Positions 1-9,253 of a stretch of 64,000 bases of DNA are shown in pieces. The notes under the pieces are model-generated. The model was not told where the DNA came from. It ran no database searches and was given only the letters and a program-made list of their open reading frames with translations. Origin of the DNA: Maribacter halichondriae (GTDB lineage: Bacteria; Bacteroidota; Bacteroidia; Flavobacteriales; Flavobacteriaceae). How positions within the stretch are numbered: position 1 is the stretch's first letter; each line of letters opens with the position of its first letter. The stretch is from NCBI RefSeq assembly GCF_027474825.1, contig NZ_CP107030.1, positions 2,176,529 through 2,240,528 on the forward strand, read 5' to 3'. Position numbers and translations under genes: made by a program.

Positions 1-177
1 GATTTCGGCGATTGTAAATTGTTCATCGAAAAAGTAAGACCCAAGCCTTGATTGTATGGTTTCACAGACTGTCTTTTGAGTATTGGTCACATCTTGAAAT
101 ATATATATATCAAGATACGATATACGTTGCTGAAAATCAAAATCCGAGAAATTCAAAATAAACTGATTACTTTTCAA
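1..177 (-). CDS. Partial hypothetical protein running off the window edge
   Basis: A minus-strand frame stays open from the window edge up to about position 216 and reads like real protein (59 residues from a TTG at 177, acidic and aromatic-rich, no stop). The TTG at 177 would overlap the stop of the next upstream gene by 11 bases, a common coupled arrangement. An in-frame ATG at 216 is the alternative start. I do not recognise the family; the C-terminus lies outside the window. It could still be a shadow frame, because only about 180 bases are visible. Confidence 0.4.
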   Translation of the reverse strand, partial: MKSNQFILNFSDFDFQQRISYLDIYIFQDVTNTQKTVCETIQSRLGSYFFDEQFTIAEI

Positions 178-571
178 GAAGATCTTGGGACCAATTGAAG
201 GCGGATTCCATGTCATGAAAAACACCAATTGGCTTTTTAATGAAAAGTTTTTCAATGGAAGCGAGCATTCTTCGATATCGGTTCTGGGAAACAATGGCAA
301 AACCTATAAAATTGGGAAACATTTTTACCACTTCCCCATATCCTACTGGATCCATTGAGTATGAATTTAGGCGGTGTGAAACATAAACAATCGGCTCGGT
401 AGTACCATAAATCTGTTGCGCCAGTTGAATGGGTTCGATGGCATTTTCTTTGGTCACATGAACGCCTTCGTAAAACTCACCAACGACTATGTTGGTATAA
501 AACAAGAACCTGCCGATGTCAAGTTCATGTTCGATAATTAATTTTTGCTTAATTCCGGGGGAGGTTTCCAT
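167..571 (-). CDS. STAS/SpoIIAA-like small cytosolic protein
   Basis: 134 residues, no signal peptide or membrane segment. The alternating strand/helix pattern, a central VSHR...YSMDP stretch and the C-terminal FNW segment resemble the SpoIIAA-like/STAS proteins common in flavobacteria, for which no reaction is established. The ATG at 571 is the only sensible start. Its stop overlaps the putative partial gene at 1-177, suggesting a two-gene unit. The function is unknown; the fold assignment is by resemblance only. Confidence 0.6.
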   Translation of the reverse strand: METSPGIKQKLIIEHELDIGRFLFYTNIVVGEFYEGVHVTKENAIEPIQLAQQIYGTTEPIVYVSHRLNSYSMDPVGYGEVVKMFPNFIGFAIVSQNRYRRMLASIEKLFIKKPIGVFHDMESAFNWSQDLLEK

Positions 572-701
572 ATATTAAATGCCCTAACAATATATAATTT
601 TTAGGGGAGTAAAATCGGAGCAAAGTAAAAAATCTTTTAAAAACTTATAAAAGCATACCGGGTTGTTGGAGTATCAAGCTTGTAGAATACCAAAAAGTCC
701 A

Positions 702-1661
702 TTAATCGTTGATATCGAAGAGAATGGTGTGGTATTCAAAATCTCTAAGGTCATCACCCATTTTTACATTTTTTATGGTGACGATATAAGGAATGTCCTC
801 TAGATTGTTGGATTCTATCCCTTCGGGAACCCATACTATAGTACTATCGCCATAAGCATCATCTAATTCTTCTACGCTCAAAGAAATGGAGTTTCCATCC
901 GCATCTTTCATGCTTATTTGAGTAGCTGTAAAATCGGCATCCTTGATCGAGAACGACCACCTGGGATAAACAACTCGGTTCGGCACATAACCTTCGGGGG
1001 GCCATGCAATAAAATCAGGTGCGTCGGTAGGTGGGTTGCCTGCATTGCCCAATACCCAAATCGCGTTCGAAACATTGGTATTGCCAATTCCGATTTCTTG
1101 TAGCCGTGGCCATAAAAGCCATCTTCTGTGGCCTACCGGACCATTATTTGCACCGTAATCCCGAACGTACGAATCGATGGCCTCGGCATTCTTCGACATG
1201 GTCAATAATGAACTTCCGGCACCGTCTTTGCCTTCAGTTGAATAGCATTTCCAGCTTTCAGGTGGAAAGTGATCTAAGGTATTATTGGCATGCATCATAA
1301 GCGCGGCCCGCTGGGCTTTATCGCTCTTGGTAAGATTTTCGGTAATTTCGTTGTGAAGTCCCGCAGCTTTTCTAAAATAAGCCAAACGGGTGAATATCTT
1401 TTCTTTGGTAGACTGCGGCACGGAACCTGGGTCACAGGCCGCTTCGCTACCGGTCCAGGCATTATCCTCTGTAGCACTCTTCGAGGCTACATAGTAATCA
1501 TTATATAATTTTTGCGCAATTTCTTTGGCGGAAAGATCTACTGGAATTTCTTCGGGACCGATAGTATCGACATCCCCGTCTTTTGAACATGAGATGATAA
1601 AAAATAATATTGCTGTGAGTGAAAATAAAGACTTTTGTGATTGAAGACGAAGCGTAGGCAT
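702..1661 (-). CDS. CAP-domain (SCP/PR-1-like) lipoprotein
   Basis: 319 residues beginning with a basic n-region, a hydrophobic stretch and a lipobox ending in Cys at about residue 25 (FFIISC followed by SKDGD), so it is an exported lipoprotein. The acidic residues right after the Cys fit surface export in Bacteroidota. Residues about 45-220 carry CAP features: a helical RLAYFRKAAGL segment, conserved MHANNTLDH (candidate active-site His) and GPVGHRRWLL. The C-terminal third is beta-rich. CAP proteins are secreted and have varied, often unknown roles. It has no obvious operon partner: DUF6503 lies 108 bases upstream on the same strand. Confidence 0.82.
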   Translation of the reverse strand: MPTLRLQSQKSLFSLTAILFFIISCSKDGDVDTIGPEEIPVDLSAKEIAQKLYNDYYVASKSATEDNAWTGSEAACDPGSVPQSTKEKIFTRLAYFRKAAGLHNEITENLTKSDKAQRAALMMHANNTLDHFPPESWKCYSTEGKDGAGSSLLTMSKNAEAIDSYVRDYGANNGPVGHRRWLLWPRLQEIGIGNTNVSNAIWVLGNAGNPPTDAPDFIAWPPEGYVPNRVVYPRWSFSIKDADFTATQISMKDADGNSISLSVEELDDAYGDSTIVWVPEGIESNNLEDIPYIVTIKNVKMGDDLRDFEYHTILFDIND

Positions 1662-1769
1662 AGATAGATGCGGTTTGGGTTATCTATCTTCTAACGTATT
1701 TTTTTCGCTACTCGGTATGTTTCCTCGACCAACGGCATACCCGTTCATCGAAAAACAAAAAAATCATCT

Positions 1770-2489
1770 TTACAATGATGAAGTTTTGGTCAATACATCG
1801 GTGCCCAGATAGTTTTCATCCTTATTATAATACCAAGCTCTTGTTTTGGGCATCTTTATTCCTGATACGGTCTCCTCACCGCTCAAAAGAATATATTCGC
1901 CGTCGTTCTTTGCTTCGTCATGGAAAAATTGATAGACTTCCATAGCATAGGTTTTCGGGTCGAAATAGAAATACCAGACGTCTTTACCTACGGCTTCCTC
2001 GTAACTTGTTTTCAAAACCAAATACTCTTTTCCCTTAAACTTTTTGCTTTCAACTTTTGATGAAATAACCGTACCTGGATTTTTCAATTTCATAGGAAGT
2101 CCATAGAGATAGGTGTAGTAATCTTTCATAAGTTTGGCTCGATCACAGGTTAATCTATATTCTTCTTTAGCTTCATTTGAAATGGAGTTGCTTCCATTTA
2201 AAGAGAGTGTACAATCATTTTTATGAATCCTTTGGAGGATATCATTTCCGTCTTGCGAATACGATAGCTCGAAGAAGCGTTGAGGAAAATCGATTTTGAT
2301 GGTACTGATTCGCCGTTTCTCATCGGGTGTGGTCATGGTAACTTCTAGGATACCCTTGAACGATTGCCAATTTCCATCGGGGTCATGATATTGAATGGCG
2401 TTTTCCAAAAGTTGTTCTCCGGTAATTTGTTGTGCAATACCTTTGGTGAAGGTCAATAGTAAATAAGAAAAAAGAATGTACCTAGTCAT
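1770..2489 (-). CDS. DUF6503 family exported protein
   Basis: About 239 residues from the ATG at 2489. This start gives a clean signal peptide (MTRYILFSYLLLTF...GIAQ); a TTG 24 bases upstream would bury it. The mature part is beta-strand rich, with a LolA/LppX-like antiparallel look typical of DUF6503, including the late YYFDPKTYAMEVYQF and GIKMPKTRAWYYN segments. The family is found mainly in flavobacteria and its function is unknown. It lies 57 bases downstream of the first PiT transporter stop region on the same strand, so it may be co-transcribed with it. Confidence 0.72.
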   Translation of the reverse strand: MTRYILFSYLLLTFTKGIAQQITGEQLLENAIQYHDPDGNWQSFKGILEVTMTTPDEKRRISTIKIDFPQRFFELSYSQDGNDILQRIHKNDCTLSLNGSNSISNEAKEEYRLTCDRAKLMKDYYTYLYGLPMKLKNPGTVISSKVESKKFKGKEYLVLKTSYEEAVGKDVWYFYFDPKTYAMEVYQFFHDEAKNDGEYILLSGEETVSGIKMPKTRAWYYNKDENYLGTDVLTKTSSL

Positions 2490-2546
2490 AACATTGATTT
2501 TGCCAAGGAACAAGGTACTTAATATTATTGAATTTCGTAATTGACT

Positions 2547-4847
2547 TTACTCTTTGGGGCCTTCAATTTTTATCGGTAATATCGAACTGTCATGCGCATT
2601 ATAATATTGTTCCAGTAAATTGATTGTGGTTGTAATGAGGTCTTTGGTTTCCAGTAAAAGTGAGAAATAAAGTGTTGTATTTTTAGGACTTGATTCTTCA
2701 GTTCTGGTTCGGGCAACTTGTTTTTCGATTTTTTGCGAAACCATGTCGAACAATTCTTGCTTTCGGCCAATAATCGAACCGACCTGCTCAAATGAACGTT
2801 CGTCAAACGCTTTTTTAGTCTGATTGAAGATTTCTTCCAGAGTATTGTCGATTTCCTGGAGTTCTTTTATTTGATTGTATTTCAGCTTTTTATGATTGTT
2901 GTTAATGTGTTTGTGACTTACTTTGCCAATATATTCCAATGACTGTGTAATATCCGTCAAATAGCCTAGTACGGTAATATAAAAATTACTGGCCCCTACA
3001 CTGGTTTCATCAAGGTTCTTAATAAAGTAAAATATATGATCACGTAACTCGTCGATTTCAGCTGCAAGTTTTGACCCCTGCTTTTTATTCTTTTTCAACA
3101 AGTCCAAATCTTGTTTGGCCAGACCGTTAATAGAGTTAGAGTAAATTTTATTGCTTCTTTTGAGAACGTTGGCAATGTTGTTCGCACTTTCTTCAATAAC
3201 TCCTTGAATAGAACAACTCTCGGCCTTGTTGAGCGAGTCTTCGGCCCTGATTTCCTTGGACTTCTTGTTATAGGAAATATAGTTTCTTACTAATAAAAGG
3301 ATTGCAAAAAATAACAACATGGCAATAGCTACACCTTTGCCAAAACTGATCAGTGCAAGAATGGTTCCTGCGGCGATAAAAGCTATTATTGCCGTTCCGA
3401 ACCATCCACCGATTACATTCAGTACGCCTGCAACCCTATAAACAGCACTTTCGGCCCCCCACGCCCTATCGGCCAAAGAGGTTCCCATGGCTACCATAAA
3501 CGTTACATAGGTGGTGGATAAGGGAAGTTTGTACGACGTAGCAATCGAAATTAAAATACCGGCCACCATAAGGTTTACCGCGGCACGTACCATATCAAAT
3601 GCGGGCACTTCGTACTTTTTGTCCCTTGCCAGGGATATGACAGGTTTTTTAAACTGGGCATCGATTTTTTCTTGTGTGGATTTCGGAAGAAGTGATGAGC
3701 TCACCTGTGAAATGCTTGTCGCGAAACGTACAATACCCCTAGAAAGAAAATTAGGTTGAAACCGCTCCTTAGCTTCCCCCTCACGGGCCAGGTTGATTTC
3801 GGTATCGGCAACATATCGCGCTTTTTTGGATAACCACAACGTAGCTACCATGACCATTCCCGAGAAAAAAAGTAATAGGGTCGGGGTCGGTACTTTAGAA
3901 GACAATACGTTCATGCTGAATTCTGTGGCAGCTACACCGGAAGCCTCCCAAGCTTCGTACGATTGCCAAGCCGCAATGGGTACCCCGATAAAGTTGACGA
4001 GGTCGTTTCCTGCGAATGCGAGCGCAAGTGCAAACGTACCTACACCGATAATAAACTTGTAAATATTGGTCTTTACAAAATTTATTAAGAGATAGGAAAG
4101 TATCGACCATAGTATGAAATTGGCGGTAATAAGTATTGCCCATTTGGCTTCCAGGTAATCCTTTATCGTCATATCCCCAATAAAATCAAGACTTTCTTCG
4201 GCGAATGCGGTACCTTTAATTCCCTTCATTAAAATAAAATAGGTAATTGCCGAAAGTGCCGCACCACCGAATATCGCACCTACCCAATTCGCTTTCTTTT
4301 CGAAATTATAGGATAGTAGCAACCTAGATATCCATTGCACAAACGCCCCGACCGAAAAGGCGACTACCACCGATAATAGTATCCCGAAAATGATCTCTGT
4401 CGCTTTTGATGTATTGATATAATTTACCACATCGTCAAAGCTACCGCCATCGGCGCCGATCTTTATCAAGGCCATTGCTACTGATGCACCGAGAAGCTCA
4501 AAAACGATTGAAACCGTTGTTGAGGTCGGCATACCTAAGGTATTGAAGAAATCGAGTAAAAGGATGTCGGTAATCATCACCGCCATGAAGATGAACATAA
4601 TCTCGTCGAACATGAACTCGCCCGGGTTAAAAATGCCCTTTCTGGCCACCTCCATCATACCGCTTGAAAAAATCGCGCCGAGGGCTATTCCTAAACTTGC
4701 AACGATCATAATAGTCTTGAAAGAAATTGCCTTTGATCCGATGGCTGAATTCAAAAAGTTCACGGCATCGTTGCTAACTCCAACAACTAAATCCGCAACA
4801 GCTAAAAAGGCTAGTGCGATAATCATTAAAAAGTAGATATTGTCCAT
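2547..4847 (-). CDS. Inorganic phosphate transporter, PiT family, with C-terminal PhoU-like domain (copy 1)
   Basis: 766 residues. Residues about 1-500 form a PiT (PF01384) permease with roughly ten to twelve membrane segments and both internally duplicated signature regions: GVSNDAVNFLNSAIG near residue 23 and AGNDLVNFIGVPIAAW near residue 280. A long hydrophilic helical tail, about residues 530-766, resembles PhoU-type domains (E/K-rich coiled helices, repeated EESANNI). PiT proteins import phosphate (often as metal-phosphate) with cations across the inner membrane. A close paralogue lies at 6916-9183. A Pho-box-like site precedes the gene. Specificity for phosphate is inferred from the family. 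Confidence 0.93.
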   Translation of the reverse strand: MDNIYFLMIIALAFLAVADLVVGVSNDAVNFLNSAIGSKAISFKTIMIVASLGIALGAIFSSGMMEVARKGIFNPGEFMFDEIMFIFMAVMITDILLLDFFNTLGMPTSTTVSIVFELLGASVAMALIKIGADGGSFDDVVNYINTSKATEIIFGILLSVVVAFSVGAFVQWISRLLLSYNFEKKANWVGAIFGGAALSAITYFILMKGIKGTAFAEESLDFIGDMTIKDYLEAKWAILITANFILWSILSYLLINFVKTNIYKFIIGVGTFALALAFAGNDLVNFIGVPIAAWQSYEAWEASGVAATEFSMNVLSSKVPTPTLLLFFSGMVMVATLWLSKKARYVADTEINLAREGEAKERFQPNFLSRGIVRFATSISQVSSSLLPKSTQEKIDAQFKKPVISLARDKKYEVPAFDMVRAAVNLMVAGILISIATSYKLPLSTTYVTFMVAMGTSLADRAWGAESAVYRVAGVLNVIGGWFGTAIIAFIAAGTILALISFGKGVAIAMLLFFAILLLVRNYISYNKKSKEIRAEDSLNKAESCSIQGVIEESANNIANVLKRSNKIYSNSINGLAKQDLDLLKKNKKQGSKLAAEIDELRDHIFYFIKNLDETSVGASNFYITVLGYLTDITQSLEYIGKVSHKHINNNHKKLKYNQIKELQEIDNTLEEIFNQTKKAFDERSFEQVGSIIGRKQELFDMVSQKIEKQVARTRTEESSPKNTTLYFSLLLETKDLITTTINLLEQYYNAHDSSILPIKIEGPKE

Positions 4848-4881
4848 ATTATTCAGTTCAAATAAACATGCAAACGTACTG

Positions 4882-4914
4882 TAAATCTTACCAATGAATG
4901 TAAATAAAACGTTA
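4882..4914 (-). promoter_or_regulatory. Candidate Pho box and -7 element of PiT copy 1
   Basis: Read on the minus strand: TAACGTT, four bases, TTACATT, then exactly 11 bases and TTTA. The two heptamers are 11 bp apart centre to centre, one helical turn, as in known PhoB sites. The same geometry recurs before the porin, the TonB receptor and the small CarboxypepD_reg gene. Confidence 0.55.
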
Positions 4915-5068
4915 TGAATTGGGGGGTTAAGACCCTGTTTTCGGATAAAAATCGGGTTAGGTGATAAATTCTGAATTGCTCACATTAATAAGCCATCAAA
5001 TTACTTTGGTTGGGCGTCGCAATTCTTTTGGAGAGGAATGAGCACCAAGACCATTGATTACAATTAAT

Positions 5069-5097
5069 TTACATTATATTTATGTTAAATTAACATG
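5069..5097 (+). promoter_or_regulatory. Candidate Pho box (three 11-bp-phased repeats) before the Na/Pi cotransporter
   Basis: TTACATT (5069-5075), TTATGTT (5080-5086) and TAACATG (5091-5097) lie in strict 11-bp register. A TCAATTTG resembling the -7 element follows at 5107-5114, 13 rather than 11 bases after the last repeat. The site sits very close to the apparent start codon, which makes either the start or the promoter assignment uncertain. Confidence 0.45.
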
Positions 5098-5111
5098 AAG
5101 CAAAAATCAAT

Positions 5112-6897
5112 TTGAACTACGGTTTTTACGATATTTTACAACTTTTTGGATCATTAGGTCTATTTCTTTTCGGAATGAAGGTCATGAGTGACGCGCTTAT
5201 GGCTTTGGCGGGGAATAAAATGCGAAAGATCCTTGCGACGATGACTTCCAACAAGTTCTTGGGCATTCTCACAGGGTTTTTTATTACTTCCATTATTCAA
5301 TCCTCATCTGCCACAACACTTATGGTGGTTAGTTTCGCAAATGCCTCATTGCTGACATTAGTCGAATCGATCAGTGTAATTATGGGAGCAAATATCGGCA
5401 CTACGATTACGGCATGGTTAATTACCTTATTGGGGTTTAAGGTTAGTATGAGTTCGATTGCGCTTCCCTTGGTCGGACTAGGTTTTGCATTCACTTTTGC
5501 TAAGAAAGAACATCTGAAAAATGGGGGGGTTTATTATTGGCTTTGCCGTTTTGTTCATTGGGCTACAGTTTCTAAAGGATGCGGTACCGGATATTAAACA
5601 AAACCCTGAAATTCTTGAGTTCTTGACACGATATACCGATTTGGGCTTTTGGTCGATACTGTTGTTCTTGGCCATAGGAACGCTCTTGACAATTATTATT
5701 CAATCTTCCAGTGCTACGATGGCCTTGACATTAATAATGACCGCTCAAGGATGGATTCCCTTTCCGTTGGCCGCCGCCATGGTTTTAGGGGAAAATATCG
5801 GCACAACGATTACGGCGAATTTAGCGGCAATTGTCGCGAATTATCATGCAAAAAGGACTGCTAGGGCGCATTTGATTTTTAATATCATCGGTGTAATTTG
5901 GGTATTGGTATTGTTCTATCCGTTTTTAAGATTTGTTGAATGGCTTGTAGGACTGACAGGTTCGGAATCACCTTATGTGAGTGCGGCCGCGATTCCAGTT
6001 GCGTTATCTTTATTCCATACGGCTTTCAACATAACCAATACCTTCGCACTCGTATGGTTCATCAATCCTATTGCGAAGATTGTCGAACGAATCGTGCCGG
6101 CTAAAATTGAACCTGAAAAAGAAATCGATGAGCCGAAATATTTAACCAAAGAGGTTTTGAAATATCCTGAAACCGTAATAGTATCATTGGTAAATGAGTC
6201 GAAATACCTTTATGAAAATGCCATTTTTGAAATCGTGGCCCATGCCTTGAATATACATAGGGATGACATCAAGTCAGATTTGAAACCAAAAAAAATCATC
6301 AAGCAATCCAAGGAAAATCTCAAGACAAATATTCGTGATCTATACTATAGAAAGGTAAAGACCATATACGGGGAAATTATACGCTATGCGACCACAGCCC
6401 AAAGTACATTAAAACTTTCCAAGATTCAGAATAGGCGTATAGCCCAAATTAAGATTGCGAATCGCTTAATGGTTGAGATTATCCGTGATACAAGGGAATT
6501 AAGTAGAAACGTAGAGCAATACCTGCCTTCAGAAAACCAATATATTGCTAAAGAGTATGATAAGTTCCGAAAGAAAATAGTAAAGGTATTGCGAATTATA
6601 TACCTGTTCAGAACGAAAGGAGAAAATAAAAAAGATCAATATTTTTCCAAACTTCTTAAGCTAAAGGAGCAGGCAAAGGCAGGAATACACCAAAGTAGTA
6701 AATCGATTGATAAGCTTATTCGGGATGATTTGATATCCGTAGATATGGCTTCCTCTCTCGTAAACGATAATGACAACGTCAACGATATTGTGAAACACTT
6801 AATAGAAGTAGCAGAACTTCTATACATAGAAAAAGACCCTTTATTGGAAAATGGGAACGTACATACGGAACCTGATATGGCTACTGCTGAAATTTAA
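5112..6897 (+). pseudogene. Na+/phosphate cotransporter (NptA/YjbB type) with PhoU-like tail, frameshifted
   Basis: Two frames together encode an intact-looking Na/Pi cotransporter (PF02690). The first frame (5112-5597) carries TM1 (GLFLFGMKVMSDAL) and the first QSSSATT motif. The second (entered about 5521, to 6897) carries the second QSSSAT motif, GENIGTTITAN and a C-terminal PhoU-like helical region (about 220 residues). The join is in a run of seven G at 5523-5529; six G would give a continuous KNGGFIIGF reading. The only start in frame is TTG 5112. One more A in the run at 5102-5106 would instead fuse the ATG at 5095. Merged length is about 595 residues, normal for the family. It is probably a working gene with sequence errors. 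Confidence 0.85.
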
Positions 6898-6915
6898 TTC
6901 TGCGATTGAGGTAGG

Positions 6916-9183
6916 TCACTCTTCTTTTTCAAGAAGTTCTTTTGAGCGATTGTGCTCTTCATAATATAAGTTTAGAATATTCATATTGGCCTTGATAAGG
7001 TCTTTGGTTTCCAATAGAATGCTAAAGTAAAGGGTAGTATTTTTAGGGCTCGATTCTTCGGTTCGCGTACGTTCGACCTGTCTTTGAATGGAATCTTGAA
7101 CACGATCTAATAGCGTTTGTTTTTCTTCAATAATGCCGGGCACTATTCTATCAAATGTGCGTGAATCGAATACAGCCCTGATTTCCTCGAAAAGATGAAC
7201 CAATCTTTCGTTGATATCAAGAAGTTCTTCCGCCTGTTTCTTCTTCAAGTCCTTATGATTGTTATTGACATGCTTATGGCTCACTTTGGCAATCAAACTC
7301 GATGACTGGGCCACATCTTGTATGCTGCCAATTACGTCGATATAGAATTTACTGGCGCCCAAATAAGAATCGTCCAAGTCTTTTATAAAGTAGAAGATGT
7401 CATTTTGCAATTCTTCTATCTCGTTTTCTAATTTAACCACCATGGCCTTAGCCTTTTTCAGTGCATCAAGATCTTGTTCGATCAATCCGTTTATGGTGTT
7501 GTTATTGATTTTACTTACTCTCTTTAAGGCTTTGGAGATGTTGTCGGCACTTTCTTCTATTACACCTTGTATAGAATTACTTTCAGACTTGTTAAGACTA
7601 TCTTCAGCTTTGACCGCCTTCGATTTTTTGTTATGATTAATATAGTTTCTGGCCAATAGTAGAATTGCAAGAAGTAATAGTACTGCAATCATAGTACCAC
7701 CTCCTAAATGAATCAGATAAGCTACGGTGCCCGCAGCAATAAAAGCGCTGAACGCGGTAAAGAACCAGCCGCCGATTACGTTGAGCACACCTGCCACGCG
7801 ATAGACGGCACTTTCACTTCCCCAAGCCCTATCAGCTAGAGAAGTACCCATGGCCACCATAAAGGTAACGTACGTAGTAGACAAGGGCAATTTCATTGAA
7901 GTTGCGATGGAGATCAATACACTGGCCACCATCAAATTGACCGCTGCACGTACCATGTCAAATGCCGGTAATTCATGTGTTTTCCCCTTGGGAAGTTCAA
8001 TAACCGGTTTTTCGAACTGCTTTTCGATTTTTTCTTGGATGGACGTCGGTATGACCGTTGCCGTATATTTAGAAATCAGAATTGAAAAGCGTACTAAATT
8101 ACGTGACAAGAAATTGGGCTCAAAACGTTCTTGGGTTTCCCCTTGGCTAGATAGGTCTATGGAGGTCTTCACTACTCTTCTTGCCTTACTTGAGAACCAG
8201 AGTGTCAATACCATAACCAAGCCTGCGAATAATAGAAACAAAGTCGGTGTAGGTACTTTACTTCCCAAAACATCCATGGCAAATTCGTTTGCAGGAATAC
8301 CAGAGGCCAACCAAGCCTCATACGATTGCCAAGCGGCAATGGGCACCCCGATAAAATTGACGAGATCGTTGCCTGCAAAAGCCAAGGCCAATGCAAATGT
8401 ACCTACCGCAATAATAAGCTTGTATATGTTCTTTTTGAGGAATTTGATTACTACATAGGACAATAATGTCCATAGGATAAAGCTGATTACAACGATTAGC
8501 AGTGTCTTGCCCTCGATCAAAGGTTTAATTTCGCCATAATAATCTGTTCCTTTTAGGCCTTTGATAAAAATAAAATAGGTAATGGCCGCTAAAGCAACAC
8601 CACCGAAAACTGCCCCCACCCATTTTGATTTTCTCTCGAAATTAAAGGAAAGTAAGGCACGTGAAACGTATTGTACTAGGGCCCCCACCGAAAACGCAAC
8701 CACAACCGATAATAGAATTCCTAGAATGATTTCAGTGGCCTTAGCAGTATTTATATAATTGTAAAGTTCTGATACGGAACCATTGTCGGCACCGATCTTG
8801 ATCAACGCCATGGCCACGGCCGCGCCTAACAATTCAAAAACGATGGATACCGTTGTCGATGTGGGCATGCCCAGTGTATTGAAGAAATCCAACAATAAAA
8901 TGTCAGTAATCATGACGGCCATAAAGATGATCATGATTTCACTGAACATAAACTCACCTGGCACAAAAATGCCCTTTCGGGCCACTTCCATTAAGCCACT
9001 TGAAAATACGGCACCGATAAAAATTCCAAGGCTCGCTACAATCATCATTGACCGAAAGGAAATGGCCTTTGAACCTATCGCAGAATTCAAAAAATTAACA
9101 GCATCGTTACTGACACCGACGACAAGATCAGCTACGGCCAAAATCGCCAGAGCAACGATCATCAAAAAATAAATATTATCCAT
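6916..9183 (-). CDS. Inorganic phosphate transporter, PiT family, with C-terminal PhoU-like domain (copy 2)
   Basis: 755 residues, collinear and highly similar to the copy at 2547-4847, with the same N-terminus, GVSNDAVNFLNSAIG, the same GTSLADRAWGSESAVYRVAG loop and the same PhoU-like tail. Paralogy over the whole length, including the fused tail, indicates duplication of the complete gene. It lies 70 bases downstream of the porin on the same strand, so it is probably co-transcribed from the porin's Pho-box promoter. Its 3' end converges on the Na/Pi cotransporter 18 bases away. Predicted role: inner-membrane uptake of phosphate delivered by the porin. Confidence 0.93.
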   Translation of the reverse strand: MDNIYFLMIVALAILAVADLVVGVSNDAVNFLNSAIGSKAISFRSMMIVASLGIFIGAVFSSGLMEVARKGIFVPGEFMFSEIMIIFMAVMITDILLLDFFNTLGMPTSTTVSIVFELLGAAVAMALIKIGADNGSVSELYNYINTAKATEIILGILLSVVVAFSVGALVQYVSRALLSFNFERKSKWVGAVFGGVALAAITYFIFIKGLKGTDYYGEIKPLIEGKTLLIVVISFILWTLLSYVVIKFLKKNIYKLIIAVGTFALALAFAGNDLVNFIGVPIAAWQSYEAWLASGIPANEFAMDVLGSKVPTPTLFLLFAGLVMVLTLWFSSKARRVVKTSIDLSSQGETQERFEPNFLSRNLVRFSILISKYTATVIPTSIQEKIEKQFEKPVIELPKGKTHELPAFDMVRAAVNLMVASVLISIATSMKLPLSTTYVTFMVAMGTSLADRAWGSESAVYRVAGVLNVIGGWFFTAFSAFIAAGTVAYLIHLGGGTMIAVLLLLAILLLARNYINHNKKSKAVKAEDSLNKSESNSIQGVIEESADNISKALKRVSKINNNTINGLIEQDLDALKKAKAMVVKLENEIEELQNDIFYFIKDLDDSYLGASKFYIDVIGSIQDVAQSSSLIAKVSHKHVNNNHKDLKKKQAEELLDINERLVHLFEEIRAVFDSRTFDRIVPGIIEEKQTLLDRVQDSIQRQVERTRTEESSPKNTTLYFSILLETKDLIKANMNILNLYYEEHNRSKELLEKEE

Positions 9184-9253
9184 AATTCAAGTTGGTTGGT
9201 ACAAGGTATAAATATGAAAAAATCAATTTACAACATATATGACCGATGTCATG

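Noticed and set aside
7850-8458. Long plus-strand open frame of 202 codons inside PiT copy 2
   Set aside because: It is an antisense shadow of a conserved transporter gene; the same shadow appears opposite PiT copy 1, as expected from paralogy.
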